The notes under the pieces: generated by a model | Database searches by the model: none | What the model saw: only the letters and a program-made list of their open reading frames with translations | Told to the model about the DNA's origin: nothing | Program-made: the position numbers and the translations under genes | Assembly: GCF_900115095.1 (NCBI RefSeq) | Contig: NZ_FOVH01000017.1 | Coordinates: 124,001-188,000, forward strand | Source: Actinomadura madurae | GTDB taxonomy: Bacteria > Actinomycetota > Actinomycetes > Streptosporangiales > Streptosporangiaceae | DNA length: 64,000 bases | Direction of reading: 5' to 3' | Shown: one piece after another, positions 32,905 to 41,291 of the stretch | How the letters are laid out: every line of letters begins with the position of its first letter | Numbering within the stretch: the stretch's first letter is position 1

Positions 32905-33228
32905 ATGAGCAGCGAACCGGAGCGGACTGACAGTGAGGGCGGGGACGGCGCCAAGGACGAGCGGCCGCGGGTGCGGACCGAGCGGGGCGTCGGCGCGCGG
33001 GCGACGGGGGCCGAGGTGACCGGGGCGTCCGCCACCGGGGTGGCGTTGCGGGCGGGCAACGGGCTCGGGTCGCTGGCGCTCGGGGCGATGGCGGTCGGCG
33101 CGGTCGCCGTCGGGGCGGTCGCGATCGGCAAGCTCGTCGTGAAGCGGGCGGTGATCGCCCATCTGGAGGCGGGGACCGTCGAGATCAGGCACCTGAAGGT
33201 CGGGCGCCTGGAGATCGACGAGCGCTAG
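32905..33228 (+). CDS. Small protein with Gly-Ala-Val repeat core
   Basis: 107 residues. A charged N-terminal third, then a hydrophobic run of short repeats (ALGAMAVGAVAVGAVAIG) followed by alternating beta-like stretches (VEIRHLKVGRLEIDER). The alternation with 5-residue spacing looks more like a short solenoid than a membrane helix. Similar small proteins occur in actinomycetes without known function. Its TAG stop shares CTAG with the convergent glmM stop. Confidence 0.65.
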   Translation: MSSEPERTDSEGGDGAKDERPRVRTERGVGARATGAEVTGASATGVALRAGNGLGSLALGAMAVGAVAVGAVAIGKLVVKRAVIAHLEAGTVEIRHLKVGRLEIDER

Positions 33229-34568
33229 CCGAGGGCCGCCTTCACCACGCCCGCGAGGTGCTCGGCCACCGACCGGGCCTGGGCTTCGGAGGCGGCCTCG
33301 ACCATCACCCGGACCATCGGCTCGGTTCCGCTCGGCCGGATCAGGACGCGGCCGGTCTCGCCGAGGTCGGCCTCGGCGGCGGCGACGGCCGCGGCCAGGT
33401 CCGGGGACGTCTTCGCGCGGGTCTTGTCGACGTCCTTGACGTTGATGAGGACCTGCGGCAGCCGCGTCATCACCTTGGTCAGCTCGTCCAGCGGCTGCCC
33501 CCGGCGGACCATCGCGGCGAGCAGGTGCAGGCCGGTGAGGACGCCGTCGCCGGTGGTGGCGTGGTCCAGCATGATGACGTGGCCGGACTGCTCGCCGCCG
33601 AAGCCGAAGCCGCCCTCCTTCATCGCCTCCAGGACGTACCGGTCGCCGACCGCGGTCTGCACGACGGTGATGCCCGCCTGCTGCATCGCGAGCTTGAACC
33701 CGAGGTTCGACATGACGGTCGCGACCACGGTGTCGGCGGCGAGCGCGCCCGCCTCGCGCAGGTCGAGGGCCAGGATCGCCATGATCTGGTCGCCGTCCAC
33801 GATCTCGCCGGACCCGGTCACGGCCAGGCAGCGGTCCGCGTCGCCGTCGTTGGCGATGCCGGCGTCCGCGCCGTGCTCCCGGACGGCCTTCTGCAACGCC
33901 CCCAGATGGGTGGAGCCGCAGCCGGAGTTGATGTTCAGCCCGTCCGGCGCCGTGCCGATCGTGATGACCTCGGCGCCGGCGCGGCGCAGCGCCTCCGGGG
34001 CCACGTCGCTGGACGCGCCGTTCGCGCAGTCGACCACGACGCGCAGGCCGTCCAGCGACACCGGGACCGTCGAGAGCAGGTGCGCCACGTACTGCTCGAC
34101 CGCGCCGTGCGCCTCCCGGACGCGGCCGACGCCCGCGCCGGTCGGCGGGTCCCACGCCTCGCCGAGGCGCGCCTCGATCCGGTCCTCGATCTCGTCGGGC
34201 AGCTTGTGGCCGCTGCGGTCGAAGAACTTGATGCCGTTGTCGGGGGCCGGGTTGTGCGACGCCGACAGCATCACGCCGATGTCGGCGTCCAGCTCGTGCG
34301 TCAGGTGCGCGACCGCGGGCGTCGGCAGGACGCCGAGCCGCAGGACGTCCACCCCGGAGCTGGCGAGGCCCGCCACGACGGCCGCCTCCAGGAACTCGCC
34401 CGAGGCGCGCGGGTCGCGGCCGACCACCGCGACCGGCCGGTGCCCCTTGAACGCGCCCTGCTCGCCCAGCACCCGCGCCGCCGCGACGGACAGGTCCATC
34501 ACCAGGGGGGCGGTGAGGTCGCGGTTGGCGAGCCCGCGCACGCCGTCGGTTCCGAAGAGACGAGCCAC
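33225..34568 (-). CDS. glmM: Phosphoglucosamine mutase
   Basis: Converts glucosamine-6-phosphate to glucosamine-1-phosphate, the step after GlmS. 447 residues. MARLFGTDGVRG start, phospho-Ser about 104 in MLSASHNPAPDNGIKFF, metal loop NDGDADR and the substrate loop GGEQSGH. The late RPSGTEPMVRVMVE binds phosphate. It follows rpsI by 121 bp with a hairpin in between. Confidence 0.96.
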   Translation of the reverse strand: MARLFGTDGVRGLANRDLTAPLVMDLSVAAARVLGEQGAFKGHRPVAVVGRDPRASGEFLEAAVVAGLASSGVDVLRLGVLPTPAVAHLTHELDADIGVMLSASHNPAPDNGIKFFDRSGHKLPDEIEDRIEARLGEAWDPPTGAGVGRVREAHGAVEQYVAHLLSTVPVSLDGLRVVVDCANGASSDVAPEALRRAGAEVITIGTAPDGLNINSGCGSTHLGALQKAVREHGADAGIANDGDADRCLAVTGSGEIVDGDQIMAILALDLREAGALAADTVVATVMSNLGFKLAMQQAGITVVQTAVGDRYVLEAMKEGGFGFGGEQSGHVIMLDHATTGDGVLTGLHLLAAMVRRGQPLDELTKVMTRLPQVLINVKDVDKTRAKTSPDLAAAVAAAEADLGETGRVLIRPSGTEPMVRVMVEAASEAQARSVAEHLAGVVKAALG

Positions 34569-34610
34569 AGTTCAACTCCCGATCAGAGAGGGGCACCCCG
34601 GAAAAGCGGA

Positions 34611-34680
34611 CGAGCCGCCGCACCCGGTGCGCCGGCCACGCGGGGCCGGCCGCGGAGAAGCCACGGGGTGCGACGGCTCG
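34611..34680 (-). terminator. Large hairpin between rpsI and glmM
   Basis: Outer arms 34611-34624 and 34667-34680 pair except for one central mismatch; a second stem (GCCGGCC/GGCCGGC) lies inside. Ends the rplM-rpsI message or partly attenuates glmM. Confidence 0.5.
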
Positions 34681-34689
34681 TGCCGTCGA

Positions 34690-35199
34690 TCAACGCTTGC
34701 TGTACTGCGGAGCCTTGCGGGCCTTCTTGAGGCCGGCCTTCTTGCGCTCCGGCACCCGCGCGTCGCGGGTGAGGAAGCCGGCCTTCTTCAGCGCCGGGCG
34801 GTGCTCGATGTTCGCGAACTGCAGCGCGCGGGAGATGCCGAGGCGCAGCGCACCGGCCTGGCCGGTGGTGCCGCCGCCGTTGACGCGGGCGAGCACGTCG
34901 AACTGGCCCTCCAGGCCCAGCAGCACGAACGGCTCGTTCACGATCTGCTGGTGCACCTTGTTCGGGAAGTACTGGTCCAGGGTACGGCCGTTGATCTTCC
35001 ACTGGCCGCTGCCGGGGACGATCCGGACCCGGGCGATGGCCTGCTTGCGGCGGCCGGTGCCGGCGGCGGGGCCGGTCGCGACCGGCTGGCCGAGGTAGCT
35101 CTCGCCGGCGGCCTCGGGGGTCTCGGTGCTGTACTCGGACGGCGCGTCCTCGTACGACTCGGTCTCGGCGGCCTGCTCGGCGCCGGTGGTCTCGTCCAC
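34690..35199 (-). CDS. rpsI: 30S ribosomal protein S9 (uS9)
   Basis: 169 residues: an acidic 35-45-residue N-terminal extension typical of actinobacteria, then the S9 core (TGRRKQAIARVRIVPGSG, LARVNGGGTTGQAGALRLGI) and the basic tail ending APQYSKR that reaches the P-site tRNA. GTG start with AAGGAG 4 bases upstream. Follows rplM by 100 bp. Confidence 0.96.
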   Translation of the reverse strand: MDETTGAEQAAETESYEDAPSEYSTETPEAAGESYLGQPVATGPAAGTGRRKQAIARVRIVPGSGQWKINGRTLDQYFPNKVHQQIVNEPFVLLGLEGQFDVLARVNGGGTTGQAGALRLGISRALQFANIEHRPALKKAGFLTRDARVPERKKAGLKKARKAPQYSKR

Positions 35200-35299
35200 G
35201 GTTCTCCTTGGGGTGTTCTAGCCAGGGCGGCTGGCCCGTCTTCTCGGGTGCCCCGGCGGCCTCATGTCGCGGTGCGCGCGATCGGGTCGCGCGCGGGTG

Positions 35300-35752
35300 T
35301 CACTTCTTGATCTGGCTGATCTGGGTGATCTCGAACGGGACCGGCTTCTGCGCCTGGTGCGGGTGGTCCGGCCCGGCGTAGACCTTCACCTTGCCGAACA
35401 TCTTCCGGCCGAGGGAGTTCTTGGGCAGCATGCCCTTGATCGCCTTCTCCACGGCCCGTTCGGGGTGCTTGGCGAGCAGGTCGGCGTAGTTCACCGAGCG
35501 CAGGCCGCCCGGGTAGCCGGAGTGCCGGTACGCCTTCTTCTGCTCCAGCTTGTTGCCGGACAGCGCCACCTTCTCGGCGTTCACGATGACGACGAAGTCA
35601 CCGGTGTCGAGGTGCGGCGCGTAGATCGGCTTGTGCTTACCCCGAAGCAGCTGCGCGACATGACTGGCGAGACGGCCCAGCACGACATCGGTCGCGTCGA
35701 TGACGTACCACTGACGCTGGACGTCAGCGGGCTTAGGGGTGTACGTGCGCAC
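35300..35752 (-). CDS. rplM: 50S ribosomal protein L13 (uL13)
   Basis: 150 residues with WYVIDATDVVLGRLAS, DTGDFVVIVNAEKV, AYRHSGYPGG and MLPKNSLGRKMF. GTG at 35752 gives the family length and removes a long non-coding extension; GAAGG lies about 10 bases upstream. First gene of the rplM-rpsI unit, preceded by a long untranslated leader. Confidence 0.96.
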   Translation of the reverse strand: MRTYTPKPADVQRQWYVIDATDVVLGRLASHVAQLLRGKHKPIYAPHLDTGDFVVIVNAEKVALSGNKLEQKKAYRHSGYPGGLRSVNYADLLAKHPERAVEKAIKGMLPKNSLGRKMFGKVKVYAGPDHPHQAQKPVPFEITQISQIKK

Positions 35753-35804
35753 GGTCGTAAGCCTTCGTTTCTCGTCGACTTCTGAGCGGTTTCGATCCTC
35801 CGCC

Positions 35805-35818
35805 CGCCCGTACGGGCG
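35805..35818. repeat. Leader palindrome, copy 1
   Basis: CGCCCGTACGGGCG, perfect 14-bp palindrome in the rplM leader, 53 bp before the rplM start. The 408 bp from 35753 to 36160 hold no gene; this palindrome, its second copy and a promoter are the only structure seen. Confidence 0.55.
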
Positions 35819-35955
35819 AGCACCACCTGGCAGCGGAATCCTGCTCGCGCCGATCAGAGGATCATTCCGACCTGGCGCTCCGGGAGGCCGGGGCCCGCAC
35901 GGCGCCGCGAGAGGCGCATGCTCGGGACACACCGGCACGTCGTCGCGTCTCCCCC

Positions 35956-35967
35956 GCCCGTACGGGC
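35956..35967. repeat. Leader palindrome, copy 2
   Basis: GCCCGTACGGGC again, 138 bp further upstream in the same leader and just downstream of the proposed promoter. Two identical palindromes in one leader suggest alternative folding or a protein site. Confidence 0.5.
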
Positions 35968-35995
35968 CAGGCGTGAACGCACACAACAAACACGC

Positions 35996-36025
35996 AGGAT
36001 ACTCGGCCGCGCGCGTGCGGGTCAA
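35996..36025 (-). promoter_or_regulatory. Probable rplM-rpsI promoter
   Basis: On the minus strand, TTGACC (36020-36025) and TATCCT (35996-36001) are separated by 18 bases, a good housekeeping-sigma match. The leader to the rplM GTG would be about 240 bases. Confidence 0.55.
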
Positions 36026-36478
36026 AACAAGGCGCCCTGACGGCATCGGCCGTGTTCGCCATTATCGCGCACTCCGACATTCCTCCCGAATCAGGAACCG
36101 TCAGCGCTCTGCCGATCACGGAATGTAGTGATTTTGATCTTTCTTGAGAGATCTTCGTAACTGGGGGTTGATATCGGGATATGGTGCCGGGCGACCGGTC
36201 CACGCCGGCGCGAGCCGGCCCGCACCCGGGAGCCCCCGCTGTCCTCTCCCCGCAGACCAGGCGATCCCGCCGGACGCCGCAGTCCCGGCCACGGGCGCGA
36301 GCGTCCCGCACCGTACGACGCCGCCCCGCGCGGCGGTTCCGCCCCCCGCGACGAGCTCGTCGCCGGCGCCCCGCGCCGTGCCCGCTCCGGCCCGCCGCCC
36401 GGCGGGCGACGTCCGTCCGGCGACGGCTCCGGCCGTCCGCCGGGACGCAGGCGCCGCGGCAAGAGCGCGACCGGGATC

Positions 36479-37225
36479 GTGGTGGCCATCACCGCGTCCG
36501 GGCTCGCGATCGGCATCGGCGTCGCGATCGACCGGCTCGTCCTGCCCGAGCTGCGGTCGGAGAAGACCGCCGCGTCCGGGCCCGAGAAGGACCCGTCGAC
36601 CGTGTCCCTGCCGGGACCGCAGAGCGACCCGCTGGCCGGAACCGGGAACGGCTCCGGCACGGGCGCCGGCGGCGAGGGCTCGCCGAGCGCCGCGCCCTCG
36701 CCGACCACGGCGGAGCCGACGCCGCCGCTGAAGCCGATCCACCCGCGGACGACCGCCGCGGCGAAGCCGTCCAAGTCCGACGCGCCGCCGAGGTCGGGCT
36801 CGCCGTCGTCCGGCGGCGGCTCCGCGGGCGGCAGCACCGGCGGCTCGTCGAGCACCGAGACCGCCGTGGTGACGCTGACCAACGCCGAGCGCGCGAAGAA
36901 CGGCTGCAAGGCGCTGCGCATCGACCAGCGGCTCGTCGTCGCGGCCCGCAAGCACTCCGCGGACATGGCGGCCAACAACTACTTCGACCACACGTCCCGC
37001 AACGGCGACAGCCCGTGGAAGCGGATGGAGGACGCCGGCTACCCCAGCCCCGGCGCGGAGAACATCGCCAAGGGCTACCCGACCGCCGCGGCCGTGGTGA
37101 AAGGCTGGATGAACAGCCCCGGGCACCGGGCCAACATCCTCAACTGCGGCCTGCGCGCCGTCGGGGTCGGCAAGGCCTCGGGCCCCGGCGGGCCGCTCTG
37201 GACGCAGAACTTCGGCTGGAAGTGA
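36479..37225 (+). CDS. CAP/SCP-domain extracellular protein (start uncertain)
   Basis: The C-terminal 125 residues are a CAP (PR-1/SCP) domain: VTLTNAERAKNGCKALRIDQ, ARKHSADMAANNYFDHTSRN, GAENIAKGY, WMNSPGHRANILN and QNFGW. This includes the usual His/Glu pair. Before it are a Ser/Pro/Gly linker and a hydrophobic segment at the very start. GTG at 36479 is the first standard start, yet the same frame stays open back to 36161. It there encodes a basic RRRRGK just before the hydrophobic segment, so the real N-terminus is probably longer (non-standard start or a frameshift). Actinomycete CAP proteins are secreted; function unknown. Confidence 0.8.
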   Translation: MVAITASGLAIGIGVAIDRLVLPELRSEKTAASGPEKDPSTVSLPGPQSDPLAGTGNGSGTGAGGEGSPSAAPSPTTAEPTPPLKPIHPRTTAAAKPSKSDAPPRSGSPSSGGGSAGGSTGGSSSTETAVVTLTNAERAKNGCKALRIDQRLVVAARKHSADMAANNYFDHTSRNGDSPWKRMEDAGYPSPGAENIAKGYPTAAAVVKGWMNSPGHRANILNCGLRAVGVGKASGPGGPLWTQNFGWK

Positions 37226-37344
37226 CCCCCGCGTTCCTCGCGGTCATGACCTTCGGGAAATCACCGGCGTCCGGTTCGCCCCCATGTCATGGTGGGTGTC
37301 TCGAAGGTCCAGAGCCCTGAACGAGGAACGGTAAGGTCCACACC

Positions 37345-38532
37345 ATGGGTTATCCGGGCGATCAAGGCAAACCCGGCGACTGGCCTCCGCGGCAGTCGCC
37401 GCACGCGCCGTACGGACCCGGAGAAGAAGCGCCGCCGTACGGCCACGACAACAACGAAGCCCCCTTCGCACCGCGCGACGAGGCGCCGGGCGCCAGGCCG
37501 TTCGGGCAGGAGCCGTTCGGGCAGGAGCCCTTCGCCCAGGAGCCGTTCGGCCAAGAGCCGTTCGGCCAGGGGGCGTACGGGCAGCCGTCCAGTAACGAGC
37601 CGCTCGGGCAGCCGTCCGGCAACGAGCCGTTCGGCGGGTCGCCCGCCGGCGACACCGCCGCGTGGTCCGACCAGCCGCCCGCGTGGGGAGACGAGCCCGT
37701 CGCGGGCAACGTGGCCGGCCCGGACCCCTACGGCGCCTACGAGGGCCCGCCTCCGGGCCCGGCCGGCGGCCCCGGCGGCGGGCCGGTCCCGCCCGAGCGC
37801 CGCCGCAACCTCCCGCTGATCATCGGCGGCGCGGCGGTCGCCGGGATCCTGCTCATCGGCGGCGGTGTCGGGCTGTCGTCGATGCTCAAGGGCGACGACG
37901 AGCCGGAGAAGAAGGCACCGGCCGGCGCCGCCTCCAAGCAGCCCCAGGCGACGCCGAGCCCCACCAAGCCCGTCCTCGCGCCGGTGAAGCTGCAGAGCCG
38001 CACCACCGACCCCTCGCCGCTGACCCTCAAGGAGGTCTTCGGCAAGAGCAGGTTCACCGCGGGCGGCCACAAGTACGTCCGCACGGCCGTCAACTCGCAG
38101 AAGAGCTGCACCGGCGTCGTCGGCGGCACGACCCTGGAGAAGACTTTCAAGAAGGGGCGCTGCACGCAGGCGCTCCGCGCCACCTACGCGCTCAGCACCG
38201 GCGCCCTCATCGGGACGGTCGGCGTCTTCAACCTGGAGAACGAGAAGGCGGCCAAGCTGGCCGTCAAGGCCGCGGGCGGCAAGGACGCCTTCCTCCAGGC
38301 GCTGCCCGGCAAGGGCGTCTCGAAGAACAACGGCAAGGGCGAGGCGCTCGGCACGTCGCAGGCGCGCGGCCACTACGTCATCATGACGTGGGTGCAGCGG
38401 CCGGACGGCAAGAAGATAGCGACCAAGTACCATGCCGCCGTCCGGGTCTTCGGCACTCAGATGGTCAAGGGCAGCAACCTGGCCCTGGCCCTGCACTACA
38501 GGGAAACCGAAGGCAAGCCCCTCCAAAAGTGA
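37345..38532 (+). CDS. Type II membrane protein with EPFGQ repeats
   Basis: 395 residues. Cytoplasmic Pro/Gly/Glu-rich tail (1-150) with EPFGQ-like pentapeptide repeats at about 52-80; ERRRN then one membrane helix (about 156-180). A Pro/Thr-rich linker leads to an exterior domain (about 215-395) that has two Cys and ends HYRETEGK. The exterior domain resembles that of the next gene: LTLKEVFG against LAFHDVFP, and ATYALSTGALIGTVGV against ATYIDPRSKLAVTSGI. Family not recognised. Possibly cotranscribed with the next gene, 24 bp away. Confidence 0.85.
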   Translation: MGYPGDQGKPGDWPPRQSPHAPYGPGEEAPPYGHDNNEAPFAPRDEAPGARPFGQEPFGQEPFAQEPFGQEPFGQGAYGQPSSNEPLGQPSGNEPFGGSPAGDTAAWSDQPPAWGDEPVAGNVAGPDPYGAYEGPPPGPAGGPGGGPVPPERRRNLPLIIGGAAVAGILLIGGGVGLSSMLKGDDEPEKKAPAGAASKQPQATPSPTKPVLAPVKLQSRTTDPSPLTLKEVFGKSRFTAGGHKYVRTAVNSQKSCTGVVGGTTLEKTFKKGRCTQALRATYALSTGALIGTVGVFNLENEKAAKLAVKAAGGKDAFLQALPGKGVSKNNGKGEALGTSQARGHYVIMTWVQRPDGKKIATKYHAAVRVFGTQMVKGSNLALALHYRETEGKPLQK

Positions 38533-38556
38533 CCTGGTTGAATACCCTCTCTGCTT

Positions 38557-40164
38557 ATGTCTGGACCTAGAGACACCCGGGAGACCGCCGAGGACGCGGG
38601 CACGGCCGCCGTCCCCGCCGACGCGGCCCCGCCCAGTTTCGGCGGTGCGGCTCCCCCCGCCGACGCGGTCGCCGAGGAGGCGCCGCAGGCGGAGTCCGCC
38701 TCCCTCAAGCTCCCAGCCTTCGGCCTGGAGGCCCCCTGGTGGGCCGCCGAGTCCGCGGACACCTCCCCGCCGGAGGACGACGACCCGCAGGACGCGGAGG
38801 CGCGGCCGGAACCGGTGGCCGAGGACGAGCCGGACACCCCACGGGCCGAGCCTGAGCCCGCCGCGGCTCCGCCCGGGACGCTGGTCGCGGGCGAGGGGGT
38901 CCCGAGCGTCGACTCGCGCCGGGCCGTCCCCGCCGAGCCGATCGTCAAGCCCCCGGTCTCCCCGGACGACACCGACCCCGACGGCTTCAAGCCCATCCCG
39001 GCGGAGGACGAGAACCCGTCCGACGATCCTCGGGACGAGGTGTCCGAGGACGCCGCCGAACAGGGCGGCCAGGACGACGCCACCGCGGCGAGCGAGACAC
39101 CGCGGGACGAGACCACCCCGGAAGAAACCGCGGACGACACCGCCGTGGACGACACCGTCGTGGAGGGGACCCCCACCCCCGTCTCGGCGTTCGAGAAGGC
39201 CAAGGAGGCCGAGGACGCGGCGCCCCTCGCCCCGGTCCTCGTCCCGGACGCGATCCTGCCGCCCGGGTTCGTCCCGCCCACCGGCAGCGGCCCGTTCCCC
39301 AGCACCGAACCCGACGCGGGCGCCGCGCCGACCGCCGAGCAGCCCGCGGTGATCACGCCGGTCTACCACGCCGAGGGCGGCGTCCCGAACGACACGCCTC
39401 CACCGCCCGGGCGACCCCCGCGGGACACCGCGGGCCAGGGCGGGAACAAGCGCCGGACCCTGCTGATCGGCGGCGGCGCGGCGATCATCCTCGCCGCGGC
39501 GGCCGCCCTGTTCCTCGTCGGCGGGACGGGTGCGAGCGGCGAAGGCGGCGGGAAGAAGCAGAGCGGTGAGCCGCCGCCGGTGTCGCAGTCCACCCCGCCC
39601 GCCACGCCGTCCCCCGGCGCCGGCGGTGGCGGCGGCGCGCCGGCGACGCGCATCGACAACGAGAAGACCGACCCCGGCGACCTGGCGTTCCACGACGTCT
39701 TCCCGGCCGAGATTCTGCGGCTCGGCGGCCGGACCTTCACCCGCGACCGCTGGTCCCTCAACCGGGACGTCGCGTACGCGGCGCGCGGCTCGATGCTCGC
39801 CACCCTGAAACGGGAGAGGTGCCGCAAGATCGTCCGCGCGACGTACATCGACCCGCGCAGCAAGCTCGCCGTCACCTCCGGCATCGCGGTGATGCCGACG
39901 AAGGCGGCGGCGCTCACCGTCAGCAAGGCGGGCGACCCCGCCAAGTACGAGTGGTTCCGCGGCATGGCGGGCAAGCGCTCCCCGGACATCGACCGGGCCG
40001 GCGGGTACGCGGCGGCGACCGTCCGCGGCCGGTACGTCGCCTACGCCTACGTGCAGTGGGCGAACGGCAGGACGGCCGAGCCCGGCGACCCGACGATCAA
40101 GAAGATCGCGCAGCAGTTCCTCGACCACGACCTGCGCCCGATCGTGCAACGCGCCGGGGGCTGA
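38557..40164 (+). CDS. Type II membrane protein with long acidic tail, paralog of the previous
   Basis: 535 residues. An acidic, Pro-rich cytoplasmic tail of about 295 residues is followed by GGNKRR and one membrane helix (about 301-322), a Gly/Ser/Pro linker and an exterior domain of about 170 residues (FHDVFPAEILRLGGRTFTRD to the end). This is a diverged copy of the domain in the previous gene, with different tails. Ends 21 bp before the convergent truA stop. Function unknown; secretion-linked or envelope role is inferred only from topology. Confidence 0.85.
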   Translation: MSGPRDTRETAEDAGTAAVPADAAPPSFGGAAPPADAVAEEAPQAESASLKLPAFGLEAPWWAAESADTSPPEDDDPQDAEARPEPVAEDEPDTPRAEPEPAAAPPGTLVAGEGVPSVDSRRAVPAEPIVKPPVSPDDTDPDGFKPIPAEDENPSDDPRDEVSEDAAEQGGQDDATAASETPRDETTPEETADDTAVDDTVVEGTPTPVSAFEKAKEAEDAAPLAPVLVPDAILPPGFVPPTGSGPFPSTEPDAGAAPTAEQPAVITPVYHAEGGVPNDTPPPPGRPPRDTAGQGGNKRRTLLIGGGAAIILAAAAALFLVGGTGASGEGGGKKQSGEPPPVSQSTPPATPSPGAGGGGGAPATRIDNEKTDPGDLAFHDVFPAEILRLGGRTFTRDRWSLNRDVAYAARGSMLATLKRERCRKIVRATYIDPRSKLAVTSGIAVMPTKAAALTVSKAGDPAKYEWFRGMAGKRSPDIDRAGGYAAATVRGRYVAYAYVQWANGRTAEPGDPTIKKIAQQFLDHDLRPIVQRAGG

Positions 40165-40185
40165 GCCGGCGCGGACGCCCGCGGG

Positions 40186-41082
40186 TCAGCCGCCCTGCCG
40201 GGGCGCGGCCCCGCCGGACGGGGCGGGCTGCTCCGCGGCCGCCGCGGCGGCGGTGGCGTTCAGCGTCCGGACGCGGCGGGTCTCCTGGGCGCGGCGGGCC
40301 AGGCTGTCGTCGTCCGGGTAGCGGATCTCCTCCAGGCACAGGCCGTGCGCCGGCGCGACGTTCACCCCCGAGTCGCGGACGCGGGCGGCGAGCACCTGCG
40401 CGGGCCAGTCGGCCTCGCGCCGCCCGTCCCCGACCATGAGCAGGGCGCCGACGAGCGCGCGGACCATCGAGTGGCAGAACGCGTCGGCCTCCACGGTCGC
40501 GAGCGCCAGGTGCGGGTCACGGTCGTCGCGGGCCCACTCGTACCGCAGCAGCTCGCGGATCGTCGTCGCGCCCTCCCGCTTCCGGCAGTACGCCGCGAAG
40601 TCGTTCTCCCCCACCAGCAGCCGCGCGGCCTCGTTCATCCGGCCGAGGTTCAGCGGGCGCGGGTGCCACAGCACGTCGTGGCGGCGCAGCGGGTCCACCC
40701 CGACCGGGTTGTCGCACACCCGGTACACGTAGCGGCGGGACAGCGCGGAGAAGCGCGCGTCGAACCCCTCGGGCGCGACCGACACGCGCCACACCCGCAC
40801 GTCCGGCGGCAGCAGCCCGGCGAGCCGGCGCGGCATCGTCCCGTTGATCGCCGAGTAGGCGGCCACCGGGACGACCAGGTGGGCGACCTGCCCGCGCGCG
40901 TGGACGCCGGCGTCGGTGCGTCCCGCGACGGTGAGCATGGGCGGCGGGTCCAGGCGCAGCATCCGCGCCAGCGCGTCCTCGATGACGCCCTGGACGGTCC
41001 GCTGGTTCGGCTGCCTCGCCCAGCCCGCGAAGTCCGACCCGTCGTAGCCGATGTCGAGCCGGAGTCGTACCAGAGCGGTCAT
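40186..41082 (-). CDS. truA: tRNA pseudouridine(38-40) synthase
   Basis: Isomerises U38-U40 in the anticodon arm. 298 residues. The catalytic Asp is in VAGRTDAGVHARGQVAH, preceded by LDIGYDGSDFAGWARQPN; FCHSMVRALVGALLMVG is the C-terminal signature. An Ala/Gln-rich tail follows the core. ATG at 41082 is preferred, although an in-frame GTG at 41106 exists. Usually next to rplQ, as here. Confidence 0.94.
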   Translation of the reverse strand: MTALVRLRLDIGYDGSDFAGWARQPNQRTVQGVIEDALARMLRLDPPPMLTVAGRTDAGVHARGQVAHLVVPVAAYSAINGTMPRRLAGLLPPDVRVWRVSVAPEGFDARFSALSRRYVYRVCDNPVGVDPLRRHDVLWHPRPLNLGRMNEAARLLVGENDFAAYCRKREGATTIRELLRYEWARDDRDPHLALATVEADAFCHSMVRALVGALLMVGDGRREADWPAQVLAARVRDSGVNVAPAHGLCLEEIRYPDDDSLARRAQETRRVRTLNATAAAAAAEQPAPSGGAAPRQGG

Positions 41083-41217
41083 GTCAGCCGTATCGTCCCT
41101 CTGCACCGTGCGTCCGTTCCCCCCGATGATCCGCGTCCATCGGGCACTTCCCTGACACGCTCCCCGCTTAACCGCCGCCCGCCTGCCATGACCATGAGAT
41201 CAAGTCTGGCAAAGTTC

Positions 41218-41249
41218 GGGCCCGCCGTCCCGAAGGAAACGGCGGGCCC
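41218..41249 (-). terminator. Terminator after rplQ
   Basis: GGGCCCGCCGT/ACGGCGGGCCC, perfect 11-bp stem and 10-base loop, 42 bp past the rplQ stop; minus-strand sequence after it reads CCGAACTTTGCC. Probably ends the infA-rplQ message. Confidence 0.65.
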
Positions 41250-41291
41250 TCACGAATGTCGAGCAAACGCTCGCCTAGGTCGCGTGGAGAA

